Source: an uncultured Actinomyces sp.
Lineage (GTDB): Bacteria > Actinomycetota > Actinomycetes > Actinomycetales > Actinomycetaceae
Assembly: GCA_938028585.1 (NCBI GenBank)
Contig: CALIZH010000080.1
Span: forward strand, 1-13,867
Length of the DNA: 13,867 bases
Direction: 5' to 3'
Made by a program: the position numbers and the translations under genes. Below the pieces are notes generated by a model, which made no database searches, had not been told where the DNA came from, and was given only the letters and a program-made list of their open reading frames with translations. Below are positions 7,576 through 13,867 of this stretch, in pieces. Each line of letters opens with the position of its first letter. The stretch's first letter is position 1.

Positions 7576-7611
7576 AGTGGTGGGGCCTCCCTGTCGGGAA
7601 GCCCCACCACT
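7576..7611. terminator. Strong hairpin between convergent tatD and transglutaminase genes
   Basis: An 11-bp perfect stem (7576-7586 AGTGGTGGGGC with 7601-7611 GCCCCACCACT), one C/A mismatch, then four more pairs (7588-7591 with 7596-7599) close a TGTC loop. It lies 80 bases after tatD and 21 bases after the transglutaminase gene end, the right position for a bidirectional terminator. No clear T-run follows on the plus strand; the minus strand has only TTT shortly after. This agrees with the U-poor terminators often reported in actinobacteria. Confidence 0.75.
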
Positions 7612-7631
7612 CATGTACGGAGCGAATCTCC

Positions 7632-9770
7632 TTAGAGGATCTTCTTCAGTGCAGGATCCCTCCAAACGCGGTTCCTGGTCAGAAGCGGATCGTTATTTGG
7701 AATCATCAGGTACTTTGTCTCAACCGCGGGGTCGCCGGAATCGCCACCGTCATTCCACGTGGTATCAACGGTCTTCCACGTTCCGTTAACTTTCACCTGG
7801 TTCCATGCGTGTCCAGATTTAGCGCCATTCGTTCGAGTGACAACGCCGGTCACAACAACCGAACTCAAACCCGACTTAGTCGCCAGGAGCTGGAAGACGT
7901 TTGCGTAGCCTTCGCAGACGGTTGTTCCCTTGAAGAAAATACCGCCCGAATCGTGGTCAGGGGTGTATTCAGGCGTCAGAGTGCCTGTCTTCTGCCAGAC
8001 TTTATGGCTTCCTTCCAACCCGTCATAGTTGTAGGTCGCATGGTTAATCATCCAGGAGTTAATGGTTCGGACCTTGGTTTCCTCATCCATTCCTGGCTTG
8101 ATGATCTCTGCGACCACTTGGTCGGCCTTGCTATTGATCTGGCCCGAATAATCCTTGGGTGCAAGATGCTGATCGGTTGCGCCCTCAGTTCCCAAAGTGA
8201 CATGAAGAATCTTGTCGGTCGGCGAGTATTTTTGGCCAATAATGAAGGGAACCAGACCGTTTTGATCTTTTGCCTCGTACAATGCCTCTTTAAGTCGTGA
8301 GCCAGATTCTGCTTCTGGGAACTGTGAAAGGTCGATATTTGTATACCCCATCATCAAGTTCGCAGCGATGTACTTTGACAGCGGCGTTGTCCCCAGCACC
8401 TGCACGGGAGTATCTGGGAAGGTGCGCGCCACATTGTCCTTGGATTCCTTCTTCTGGACTTCCTTGGTGTAGGTCAGATTGGACCCAAAGTAACCGGTAT
8501 GTGCCTCTTCCTGATCCTTCTTCATCTTCTTAAGATCCTCGGTGTAGGTCGATGGATCGAAGTTCTTGACGCTGTAGGAGCTGGTGAAGCGAGTATTTCC
8601 GATGTGGTAGACGACGTGGAGTTTTGCTTGAGGATGCTCGACCGTCTTCGGGTTTGAGCTCTCAACCCAGCTCTTTTCGGGATCGACAATCAAAGTCTGC
8701 ATACGAGTGTGCCCATCGGCCATCGTCATCGGGATCTGAGCGGGAAGCTCACTCAAATTATCGAATTGCCAGCGATCCAGACCGAGCTGTCGCTGTGCGT
8801 TGGACGCAATACGAATAGGCGTATTTCCAAGGGTATTTGCGATATCGATAAAATTCGACATCTTCGAGATCTGCGCGTTCTTCTTCGCGATTACCGCGAC
8901 CTGCCTTCCCTTGCTGTTAAGAATGCGGTCGAGCTCCTGATCTGTCAGCCAGCCCTCGCGTGAGCTACCTTTGGCATCTTCCTGGACGGTCAGGAATGCA
9001 TCCAGTGCGGTGTTGAGAGTGCGATCTCGTTGGGGTTCGTCATCAGCTCTCTGATCCGAATTCCACGAGGTCTGATTTGTCGATCCAACAAGCCTTGGGT
9101 TTAACCGCGTCTTTCCGTCCTTATCGGTGGAATTAAGAAAGACGACGTAGTAGGAGTCAGCACCCTCAACCGGGTCCCAAGATATGCTGAAAGTACCGTT
9201 GTCTTCCTCGTCCACCGAGATGTTTTGCGGGCGGGGAAGGAAGCCCTTATCGCTGACGCGAATGCGGCGAACAATCGGGTGTTCAAGAAGCTTGCCGGTT
9301 TGCAAGTCGTTGTATTGAACAAGGTAGTACATGGGGAGCAAACCCCAGCCTGAAGAGCCAGTGATGTCTGCAAGGGGACTTGCGTGTGACTGCGACCGCA
9401 GAGTGATCCACGAAGGTGCGATTGAAATACCTTCATAAGCTCCGTACGTGCCGAGCTCAAACCCTAGATCCACATCCAATGCCGCGTCGGAATAGACTGC
9501 GAATGGGGTTGCGAACCTTGAACCTTTACTATCGGCCTCATCCGACTTTCGCTTTTCAAAATCGGCGAGCTTGACCTTGGTGGGGATGACGAGTTTGTCG
9601 CCCTGATTGACTTCCTGCACGCCTTCGAGCCATTCGAATGCGGTGGGGTCATTCTTCTTGAGTTGATTGACGGAATCATCAGCGCGAGCTACGGAGGGGA
9701 GTGCAAAAGAGGCAAGAGCGACAATGCTCAAGGCCGCAATGGTACGTGTGAAAAAGCGTGAGAAGGTCAT
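7632..9770 (-). CDS. Secreted transglutaminase-like superfamily protein with fibronectin III-like domain
   Basis: 712-residue exported protein. The signal peptide has a basic start, a hydrophobic core (about 10-24) and an SVARA cleavage site near residue 30. No sorting motif or C-terminal membrane segment is seen, so it should be released or held by other contacts. A fibronectin III-like module lies at about 178-236 (SISWDPVEGADSYYVVFLN). The C-terminal transglutaminase core is clear: C619 in TTVCEGYANVFQLL, H654 in SGHAWNQVK and D669 in TVDTTWND, the Cys-His-Asp triad of the papain-like fold. C619 is the protein's only cysteine. The family includes crosslinkers, proteases and peptidoglycan-associated enzymes, so the reaction is open. 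The middle 240-560 was not recognised. The start ATG (9770-9768) overlaps the lipoprotein's stop as ATGA, giving translational coupling. The pair sits between tatD and rpfB on the opposite strand. Confidence 0.88.
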   Translation of the reverse strand: MTFSRFFTRTIAALSIVALASFALPSVARADDSVNQLKKNDPTAFEWLEGVQEVNQGDKLVIPTKVKLADFEKRKSDEADSKGSRFATPFAVYSDAALDVDLGFELGTYGAYEGISIAPSWITLRSQSHASPLADITGSSGWGLLPMYYLVQYNDLQTGKLLEHPIVRRIRVSDKGFLPRPQNISVDEEDNGTFSISWDPVEGADSYYVVFLNSTDKDGKTRLNPRLVGSTNQTSWNSDQRADDEPQRDRTLNTALDAFLTVQEDAKGSSREGWLTDQELDRILNSKGRQVAVIAKKNAQISKMSNFIDIANTLGNTPIRIASNAQRQLGLDRWQFDNLSELPAQIPMTMADGHTRMQTLIVDPEKSWVESSNPKTVEHPQAKLHVVYHIGNTRFTSSYSVKNFDPSTYTEDLKKMKKDQEEAHTGYFGSNLTYTKEVQKKESKDNVARTFPDTPVQVLGTTPLSKYIAANLMMGYTNIDLSQFPEAESGSRLKEALYEAKDQNGLVPFIIGQKYSPTDKILHVTLGTEGATDQHLAPKDYSGQINSKADQVVAEIIKPGMDEETKVRTINSWMINHATYNYDGLEGSHKVWQKTGTLTPEYTPDHDSGGIFFKGTTVCEGYANVFQLLATKSGLSSVVVTGVVTRTNGAKSGHAWNQVKVNGTWKTVDTTWNDGGDSGDPAVETKYLMIPNNDPLLTRNRVWRDPALKKIL

Positions 9771-10564
9771 TTGATCGTTGCCTCCAGAGGTTGGACGGTC
9801 TGGCAGTAGATGTCCGGGGTGAGTCCCTTACCGTTTGTGCACATCGCTAAGGAGAACTTGGTCGAGTTCGGATCTCCTTGTGCGACGAAAAGGGAAGAGT
9901 AGGTCTTCTTCTTATTCTCAGGCTGGAAACCGTTGTATCCCTGGGGTTCTTGAGCGTCCTTCACCTGCGGGTCGTCGGAGGTAAATTGGCTGGTATCGGG
10001 GGCCTTCAATAGCTGCGCATCCACATCGGAAAGCTTAAAAATCGGGACATCATTGCGATCGCCTGAACCGGCTAGGAGTGCCTTCGCCTCATCAGTTCCG
10101 GGAAGCGGTGATGTGCTTGCGTAGAAAACCCAGCGCAGCGCGTTATCGGGCGATTCCTTTGCGCCAGTTGCATGGTTCTCAAACTTGTAGTCGATCTTGA
10201 TGATTGACTTTCCATCATTGGTCGTTTGAGGAAGTTTCGATGCGCCTAAGAGAGTGAAGTGGAATGAGCCTTGGTCGGTGTAGGCCATGATGGATTTTGA
10301 TGTGCCATCAAAACGCAGTGAGTAGCTGCCAAGGTAAAGCTTTGAGTCCTCTGCGCTGAAAGTTTCTTTGCCTTCGGGCTGAGGGGAGACGGAGCTGAGG
10401 TCACGCAGTCCGTCATTTGGTGCGGTACTAAAGAAGACGGTCTTCTCGAAGCTCGGCTCTGAGCCGTCGCCCGTTGTGGATCCGGAGCCGCAAGCTGCCA
10501 TGGATACTCCCAAGAGCACGCACGTAGCAAACGCCCAAATCCCGCGGTGATGTGACATCATCAT
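9767..10564 (-). CDS. Putative lipoprotein of unknown function
   Basis: 265-residue precursor. The signal sequence WAFATCVLLGVSMAAC ends in a lipobox-like MAAC with C25 as the probable lipidated residue, followed by a flexible Gly/Ser/Thr-rich stretch. The lipobox has Met at -3 where Leu is usual. The mature part is mostly beta-like with no recognised catalytic motif. The segment KSIIKIDYKFENHATGAK (119-136) resembles the strand of immunoglobulin-like lipoprotein domains (DUF4352/DUF5067 style), but that is only an impression. C242 and C254 near the end could form a disulphide. Three ATGs in a row begin the gene; the first (10564-10562) is best placed, six bases after GAAGGGA (plus-strand 10571-10577). 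It overlaps the transglutaminase gene by ATGA (9767-9770), so the two proteins are probably made together. It may be an anchor or partner of that enzyme. Confidence 0.82.
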   Translation of the reverse strand: MMMSHHRGIWAFATCVLLGVSMAACGSGSTTGDGSEPSFEKTVFFSTAPNDGLRDLSSVSPQPEGKETFSAEDSKLYLGSYSLRFDGTSKSIMAYTDQGSFHFTLLGASKLPQTTNDGKSIIKIDYKFENHATGAKESPDNALRWVFYASTSPLPGTDEAKALLAGSGDRNDVPIFKLSDVDAQLLKAPDTSQFTSDDPQVKDAQEPQGYNGFQPENKKKTYSSLFVAQGDPNSTKFSLAMCTNGKGLTPDIYCQTVQPLEATIK

Positions 10565-10602
10565 TCACGGTCCCTTCATCGAAGCGGTTGAAATCTGCCC
10601 TT

Positions 10603-10633
10603 ATCCTAATGTTCGCCACTGAATAAACGCCAA
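10603..10633 (-). promoter_or_regulatory. Candidate promoter for the lipoprotein–transglutaminase operon
   Basis: On the minus strand TTGGCG (plus-strand 10628-10633) is followed after 19 bases by TAGGAT (plus-strand 10603-10608), a TANNNT -10. Transcription would begin near 10596, leaving a leader of about 30 bases before the ATG at 10564 with its GAAGGGA site. The spacer is slightly long. Confidence 0.35.
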
Positions 10634-10712
10634 TTTGAGCAATCAATCTCTCATCTCATGAAGCTGGATTTCTGTTACTCGTGTGACGAATGGGGTTAAT
10701 GGTGTAAATGTT

Positions 10713-10848
10713 TATGGTCCCCATCACTAACGCTCGCTTGGTCTATTCGGGACCCTGTAGCGTGTGAACTGTTCGTTCGCCGCAGGCTCGCATGCGAGTT
10801 GCGCTTCTATGAAGCTGCCAGGGCGAATCCTACGAAGTCTGGAGTTAC
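10713..10848 (+). promoter_or_regulatory. Putative promoter and structured 5' leader of the rpfB-type gene
   Basis: TATGGT at 10713-10718 is the best -10 candidate (no clear -35), which would give a leader of about 120 bases. Within it are nested stems ACGCT (10730-10734)/AGCGT (10759-10763) enclosing GGTC (10740-10743)/GACC (10751-10754). An alternative pairing is GGTCCC (10717-10722) with GGGACC (10749-10754). Then come a perfect 12-bp palindrome CTCGCATGCGAG (10787-10798) and a GCTTC-TAT-GAAGC hairpin (10803-10815). GGAG at 10841-10844 is a weak ribosome binding site, four bases from the GTG at 10849. The rest of the 284-bp gap holds nothing recognised. Confidence 0.4.
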
Positions 10849-11973
10849 GTGAATTTCCACCCCTCGCGCAAGGCAGTCATTGCCAGCGCTGCAGTTGCAG
10901 CATTTGCCGTCACCGGTATCGCCGGGACATCGGTAGCCACGTCATTTAGAGATGTCACCCTGGAAGTTGATGGTGTCTCCATCCCCGTATCGGGATTTAT
11001 GGGCAAGGTCTCTGACGTTCTGTCAACTGCGGGTGTAGAAGTTTCTCCCCATGATCTGGTTGCGCCCTCCCTTCAAGAAGGCGTGACGAATGGTCAAACC
11101 GTCGTCGTGCGCCGCGCGCAGCGCTACTTGGTCGATATCAACGGTGTTTCAACCCCCACGTGGTCCACCGCTACGGATATCAACAACCTCATGAGCCAGG
11201 TCGGCACCACCGGCGCGGTAATCGCTGCTGACCGCTCGACTTCTCGCACAACCCTTCCTGCACTGACGGCAACTGGGAATATCCGCGTCATTGCTGATGG
11301 GCAAACCCACACCGTTGACGCGCGCGAAGGCGCCCACGCCTCGGACCTGCTCGAGCAGGCAGGGGTTCAGGTTTCACCCCTTGACCGTGTGGCCTTCTCA
11401 AGTGATGACCAAGGCGTATTCCTCAAGGTCACCCGAGTTCAACGTGGCACGGAAGAACGCGAAGAAACTTTGCCCAAGGAAGTGGAGGAGCAAGAAGACT
11501 CCAGCCTGGCCAAGGGAACCAAGCGCGTTGTTCAGGAAGGCTCCGACGGCTCCATCAAGCGCAGCTTCTACGTGGAGCGTCGTGATGGCCAAGAGGTCGT
11601 CAGCCAGATGCTGAGCGAAAACCGTACCGAACCGGTCAAGCAGATCGTCAAGGTCGGCACCAAGGAAACCACTTCAGCAAGCTCCTCTTCGAACTCAGGG
11701 TCCTCGGCCTCGTCATCATCGGCAACGGTGAGCGGAGATGGAGTCTGGGCAGCACTGGCTCGCTGCGAATCGGGCGGCAACCCCGCAACGAATACCGGTA
11801 ACGGCTACTATGGCCTCTACCAATTCTCTGCTTCCACGTGGCGCGCAATGGGCGGCACCGGACTGCCCTCCGAGGCCTCGGCAGCAGAACAAACCCAGCG
11901 CGCACAGGCGCTTCAGGCCCGTTCCGGATGGGGCCAGTGGCCCGCGTGCGCTCGAGCACTAGGACTTCTGTGA
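10849..11973 (+). CDS. rpfB: RpfB-type resuscitation-promoting factor (DUF348–G5–Rpf)
   Basis: Secreted or membrane-anchored peptidoglycan-cleaving enzyme (lytic transglycosylase/muralytic type) linked to growth restart and cell separation. An N-terminal hydrophobic segment (about 9-30) is a signal or anchor. Three ubiquitin-like DUF348 modules follow (about 36-88, 91-143, 144-198; each with a DG or NG turn as in LEVDGVSIPV), then a G5 module (about 200-272, ending VKVGTK) and a Ser-rich linker (274-294). The Rpf domain (297-374) has catalytic E307 in LARCESGGN, YYGLYQFSASTW (320-331) and C306/C367, which form the conserved disulphide. This matches mycobacterial RpfB architecture at similar length. 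GTG 10849 is the only in-frame start after the stop at 10810-10812. Its last codons overlap the next gene's start (GTGA). Confidence 0.94.
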   Translation: MNFHPSRKAVIASAAVAAFAVTGIAGTSVATSFRDVTLEVDGVSIPVSGFMGKVSDVLSTAGVEVSPHDLVAPSLQEGVTNGQTVVVRRAQRYLVDINGVSTPTWSTATDINNLMSQVGTTGAVIAADRSTSRTTLPALTATGNIRVIADGQTHTVDAREGAHASDLLEQAGVQVSPLDRVAFSSDDQGVFLKVTRVQRGTEEREETLPKEVEEQEDSSLAKGTKRVVQEGSDGSIKRSFYVERRDGQEVVSQMLSENRTEPVKQIVKVGTKETTSASSSSNSGSSASSSSATVSGDGVWAALARCESGGNPATNTGNGYYGLYQFSASTWRAMGGTGLPSEASAAEQTQRAQALQARSGWGQWPACARALGLL

Positions 11974-13331
11974 ACGCAGCTCGCCACGGCCGCACCGCTT
12001 CATGGGCACCGACGAAACGTCGCGTTGTAGCAGGTGCAGGCGCAGCCAGCCTGGCCATGTTTATGGTTGCGGGAGTGGGCATTGCCCGTGCGCATTCAAC
12101 CGTCAACCTTGAAGTTGACGGCATCGCCTACCCGGTTTCAACGTGGTCGCACACCGTTTCAGGGGTCCTGAGCCAAGCGGATATCGAGCTCGGTGAACAC
12201 GACCAAGTTCAGCCCGCCGCCTCGCAATACGTTGCAAACGGACAGACCATCGTCGTGCGCACGGCGAAGCCCTACACTCTGACCATTAACGGAGACCGAA
12301 CAACCCTGTGGTCGACCGCGCCCTCAGCTGAAGGTGTGCTCTCAGGCCTGGGTGCGGATTCGACAAAAGCCGTTCTTGCCGTCGACCGTTCCTATTCGCG
12401 TTCCAGCCTGACTCCTCTGGTCACCCAGACGCGCACCGTCACCATTAACGTCGACGGAAGCTCGCGTCAGGTCACCGCGCGTGAAGGCATGGATACCAGA
12501 GCCATCTTGAATAAAGAAAAAATCAACCTGGGACCCCTGGACCGTGTTGAGGTTAAGAACGCTGATGGCCTGACCATCGATATTCACAGGGTCTCGCGTG
12601 CGCTTGCGCCGCGAAAGGTGCCGATTCCTTTCGATGAACACCGTCAAGATTCCGATCAGCTTTTCGTCGGTGAAGAACAAGTCACCACGAAGGGTGTTGA
12701 AGGCGAATCTGAAGAACTGACCTGGAGCGAAAACGTCGATGGTGGGGAAGCATATGCTGCACCACTGAATTCAAAGGTCACTCGCGAACCTACCGCGCAG
12801 ATTCGTTCGGTCGGAACCAAGGAAGTTACTCCCAAGGCGCTGATTGAAGCCGGTCTGGACCCCAAGGCAACGCTGGAAGAAAAGACCGAAGCTGACGGAA
12901 CGAAATCAATCCGTTACCGCGCGAAGCTCGGAACACTCTCGACGGCCTCGGAGATTACTGCAGCGGGTGGAAACTCAGCTGAAGTTGCCCAGGCGATGGT
13001 CGCGGCCAATGTTCCCTTGACCTATTCGGGTGAGGATCCTCGTTCTTTGGCTAAACCCCTGGTGAGCGCTCGCGGATGGGGAGACTCCGAATTCCAATGC
13101 TTGGTCGCACTGTGGAACCGTGAGTCCCACTGGAATCCCTACGCGAAGAACTCCTCTTCCGGCGCCTACGGCATTCCGCAGGCACTGCCGGGAAGCAAGA
13201 TGGCTTCGGCGGGTTCGGATTGGCAAACCAACCCGGTCACGCAGATCAAGTGGGGCTTGGGGTACATCGCCGGACGCTATGGGACACCGTGCTCTGCGCT
13301 GGGGCATTCAAACTCCGTCGGATGGTACTGA
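11970..13331 (+). CDS. RpfB paralogue with SLT-like lytic transglycosylase C-terminus (DUF348–G5–SLT-like)
   Basis: 453-residue exported protein, a paralogue of the preceding gene with a different catalytic end. A basic start and hydrophobic segment (about 17-41, ending ARAH) give a signal peptide or anchor. DUF348-like modules (about 44-97, 100-152, 156-208) align by eye with RpfB: compare VNLEVDGIAYPV and ANGQTIVVR with VTLEVDGVSIPV and TNGQTVVVR. A G5 module runs about 211-284 (ending IRSVGTK). After a linker with helix-like segments (285-368) comes a lysozyme-like domain: WNRESHWNP (382-390) with probable catalytic E385, SGAYGIPQALPGSKM (397-411), WGLGYIAGRYG (428-438) and C377/C441 as a likely disulphide. 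The start is GTG 11970, overlapping the previous stop by four bases, with AGGA (11961-11964) five bases upstream. An in-frame ATG at 11838 would overlap rpfB by 136 bp and spoil the signal peptide. The two genes are translationally coupled. Confidence 0.9.
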   Translation: MNAARHGRTASWAPTKRRVVAGAGAASLAMFMVAGVGIARAHSTVNLEVDGIAYPVSTWSHTVSGVLSQADIELGEHDQVQPAASQYVANGQTIVVRTAKPYTLTINGDRTTLWSTAPSAEGVLSGLGADSTKAVLAVDRSYSRSSLTPLVTQTRTVTINVDGSSRQVTAREGMDTRAILNKEKINLGPLDRVEVKNADGLTIDIHRVSRALAPRKVPIPFDEHRQDSDQLFVGEEQVTTKGVEGESEELTWSENVDGGEAYAAPLNSKVTREPTAQIRSVGTKEVTPKALIEAGLDPKATLEEKTEADGTKSIRYRAKLGTLSTASEITAAGGNSAEVAQAMVAANVPLTYSGEDPRSLAKPLVSARGWGDSEFQCLVALWNRESHWNPYAKNSSSGAYGIPQALPGSKMASAGSDWQTNPVTQIKWGLGYIAGRYGTPCSALGHSNSVGWY

Positions 13332-13336
13332 TCCTT

Positions 13337-13348
13337 TAGGATGGGAGC
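13337..13348 (+). promoter_or_regulatory. Candidate leaderless promoter of rsmA
   Basis: TAGGAT at 13337-13342 matches TANNNT and is followed by six bases and the GTG at 13349. GGGAG is present but only one base from the GTG, too close to act as a normal ribosome binding site, so leaderless translation is the better reading. No convincing -35 is seen. rsmA may also be read through from the two upstream genes. Confidence 0.45.
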
Positions 13349-13867
13349 GTGACTTCTCCCCGTCGATATTCCACGCCGAATGTGCCTAGTGATGCCCAGC
13401 CCAGCGAGAGCGGGCTGCTTGGCCCTATTGAAGTGCATGCGATTTGCCAGGCGCTGGGTGTGCGCCCAACCAAGACGCTCGGACAGAACTTTGTTCATGA
13501 TGCCGGTACTGTTCGGCGCATCGTGCGCGACGCGGGAATTGGCGAGGGAACACAAGTCATTGAGGTCGGGCCCGGGCTGGGTTCGCTGACCCTTGGACTT
13601 CTTGAAGCGGGGGCACAGGTACGAGCCATTGAGATCGATCCGGTGCTTGCTCGTGCGCTTCCCGTGACCGTTGCGCAGCGGATGCCCGAGGCTGCAGAGC
13701 GCCTTCACGTTATCAATCGCGATGCCGTTCAGATTAATGGCCTTAAAGACTTTGAGGATGATTGGCCTGCGCCAACGCACCTGGTGGCGAATCTTCCCTA
13801 CAATGTTGCGGTTCCCTTGCTGCTCTCCATGCTGGAGTCCTTCCCCTCCTTGGAGTCGGCATTAGTA
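13349..13867 (+). CDS. rsmA: 16S rRNA (adenine1518-N6/adenine1519-N6)-dimethyltransferase, 3' end outside window
   Basis: Methylates two adjacent adenines in the 3' terminal loop of 16S rRNA during late 30S assembly, using S-adenosylmethionine; cytoplasmic. The 173 visible residues show TLGQNFVHD (43-51), SAM motif I EVGPGLGSLT (72-81), the acidic ribose-binding position in AIEID (93-97), NRDAV (123-127, D125) and the catalytic motif IV ANLPYNVA (147-154). An N-terminal extension of about 25 residues rich in Ser and Pro precedes the conserved part, as in many actinobacterial homologues. The start at GTG 13349 lies 17 bases after the previous stop codon. The C-terminal domain is beyond the right edge. 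Its place after rpfB is the usual actinobacterial order (tatD – rpfB – rsmA – ispE), so ispE may lie just outside. Confidence 0.95.
   Translation, partial: MTSPRRYSTPNVPSDAQPSESGLLGPIEVHAICQALGVRPTKTLGQNFVHDAGTVRRIVRDAGIGEGTQVIEVGPGLGSLTLGLLEAGAQVRAIEIDPVLARALPVTVAQRMPEAAERLHVINRDAVQINGLKDFEDDWPAPTHLVANLPYNVAVPLLLSMLESFPSLESALV

Noticed and set aside
10713..10848. Classical c-di-AMP (ydaO) riboswitch before rpfB
   Set aside because: Fragments such as CGGGACCC and GGGCGAATCC recall the motif, but the strongly conserved CCGACAGCTAACC-like 3' part is not present, so the call is not supported.
11838..11969. Upstream ATG extension (44 codons) of the SLT-like paralogue
   Set aside because: It would overlap rpfB by 136 bp and put an Arg-rich segment before the signal peptide. 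GTG 11970 has a ribosome binding site and a normal four-base overlap.
1..13867. Horizontal transfer signs, insertion sequences, CRISPR, tRNA or rRNA genes
   Set aside because: No transposase motifs, terminal inverted repeats, direct-repeat arrays, cloverleaf sequences or rRNA stretches were found on reading both strands. Codon use looks similar in all genes by eye.

Overview
The window looks like a piece of an actinobacterial chromosome. The clearest signs are the order tatD – rpfB-type gene – rsmA, the DUF348/G5 cell-wall enzymes, frequent GTG starts and apparent leaderless promoters (TANNNT six bases before the start codon). By eye the G+C content is moderate, about the mid-50s percent. Together with the very large fused ABC transporter, this suggests the Actinomycetaceae or a close relative such as the Bifidobacteriaceae. 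The sequence alone does not fix the genus. There are no tRNA or rRNA genes, insertion sequences, phage genes or CRISPR arrays.

Layout. 1-451 (minus): the first 150 codons of an Ogt-type O6-alkylguanine DNA alkyltransferase, cut by the window edge before its active-site cysteine. A 74-bp divergent promoter region follows, then a CPA1 cation/proton antiporter (526-2394). 2497-5901: a single-chain MacB/FtsX-type ABC transporter with an extracellular domain of about 700 residues that carries a run of pentapeptide repeats. 5943-5981: a putative 12-codon leaderless peptide whose stop codon overlaps the ribosome binding site of a DJ-1/PfpI family gene (5991-6575). That gene is joined to tatD (6585-7496) through the same TGAGGAGG junction. 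A strong hairpin at 7576-7611 separates tatD from a convergent two-gene minus-strand operon. This operon runs from a lipoprotein (9767-10564) to a secreted transglutaminase-like protein (7632-9770), with an ATGA overlap. A 284-bp divergent region at 10565-10848 holds the promoters and a structured leader. It is the longest gene-free stretch. 10849-11973 is an RpfB-type resuscitation-promoting factor, and 11970-13331 is a paralogue overlapping it by GTGA. The paralogue keeps the DUF348/G5 stalk but ends in a different, SLT-like lytic domain. rsmA (ksgA) starts at 13349 and runs off the right edge.

How the genes fit together. The tatD – rpfB – rsmA backbone is a known conserved actinobacterial neighbourhood. 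Here it has two departures: a secreted lipoprotein/transglutaminase pair inserted between tatD and rpfB, and duplication of rpfB into tandem genes with different catalytic ends. The right half of the window is therefore largely about the cell envelope: two probable peptidoglycan-cleaving enzymes next to a possible protein-crosslinking or protein-cleaving secreted enzyme and its lipoprotein partner. The left half is maintenance: DNA repair, ion homeostasis, export and stress. All functions are assigned from motifs read by eye; no database search was run.
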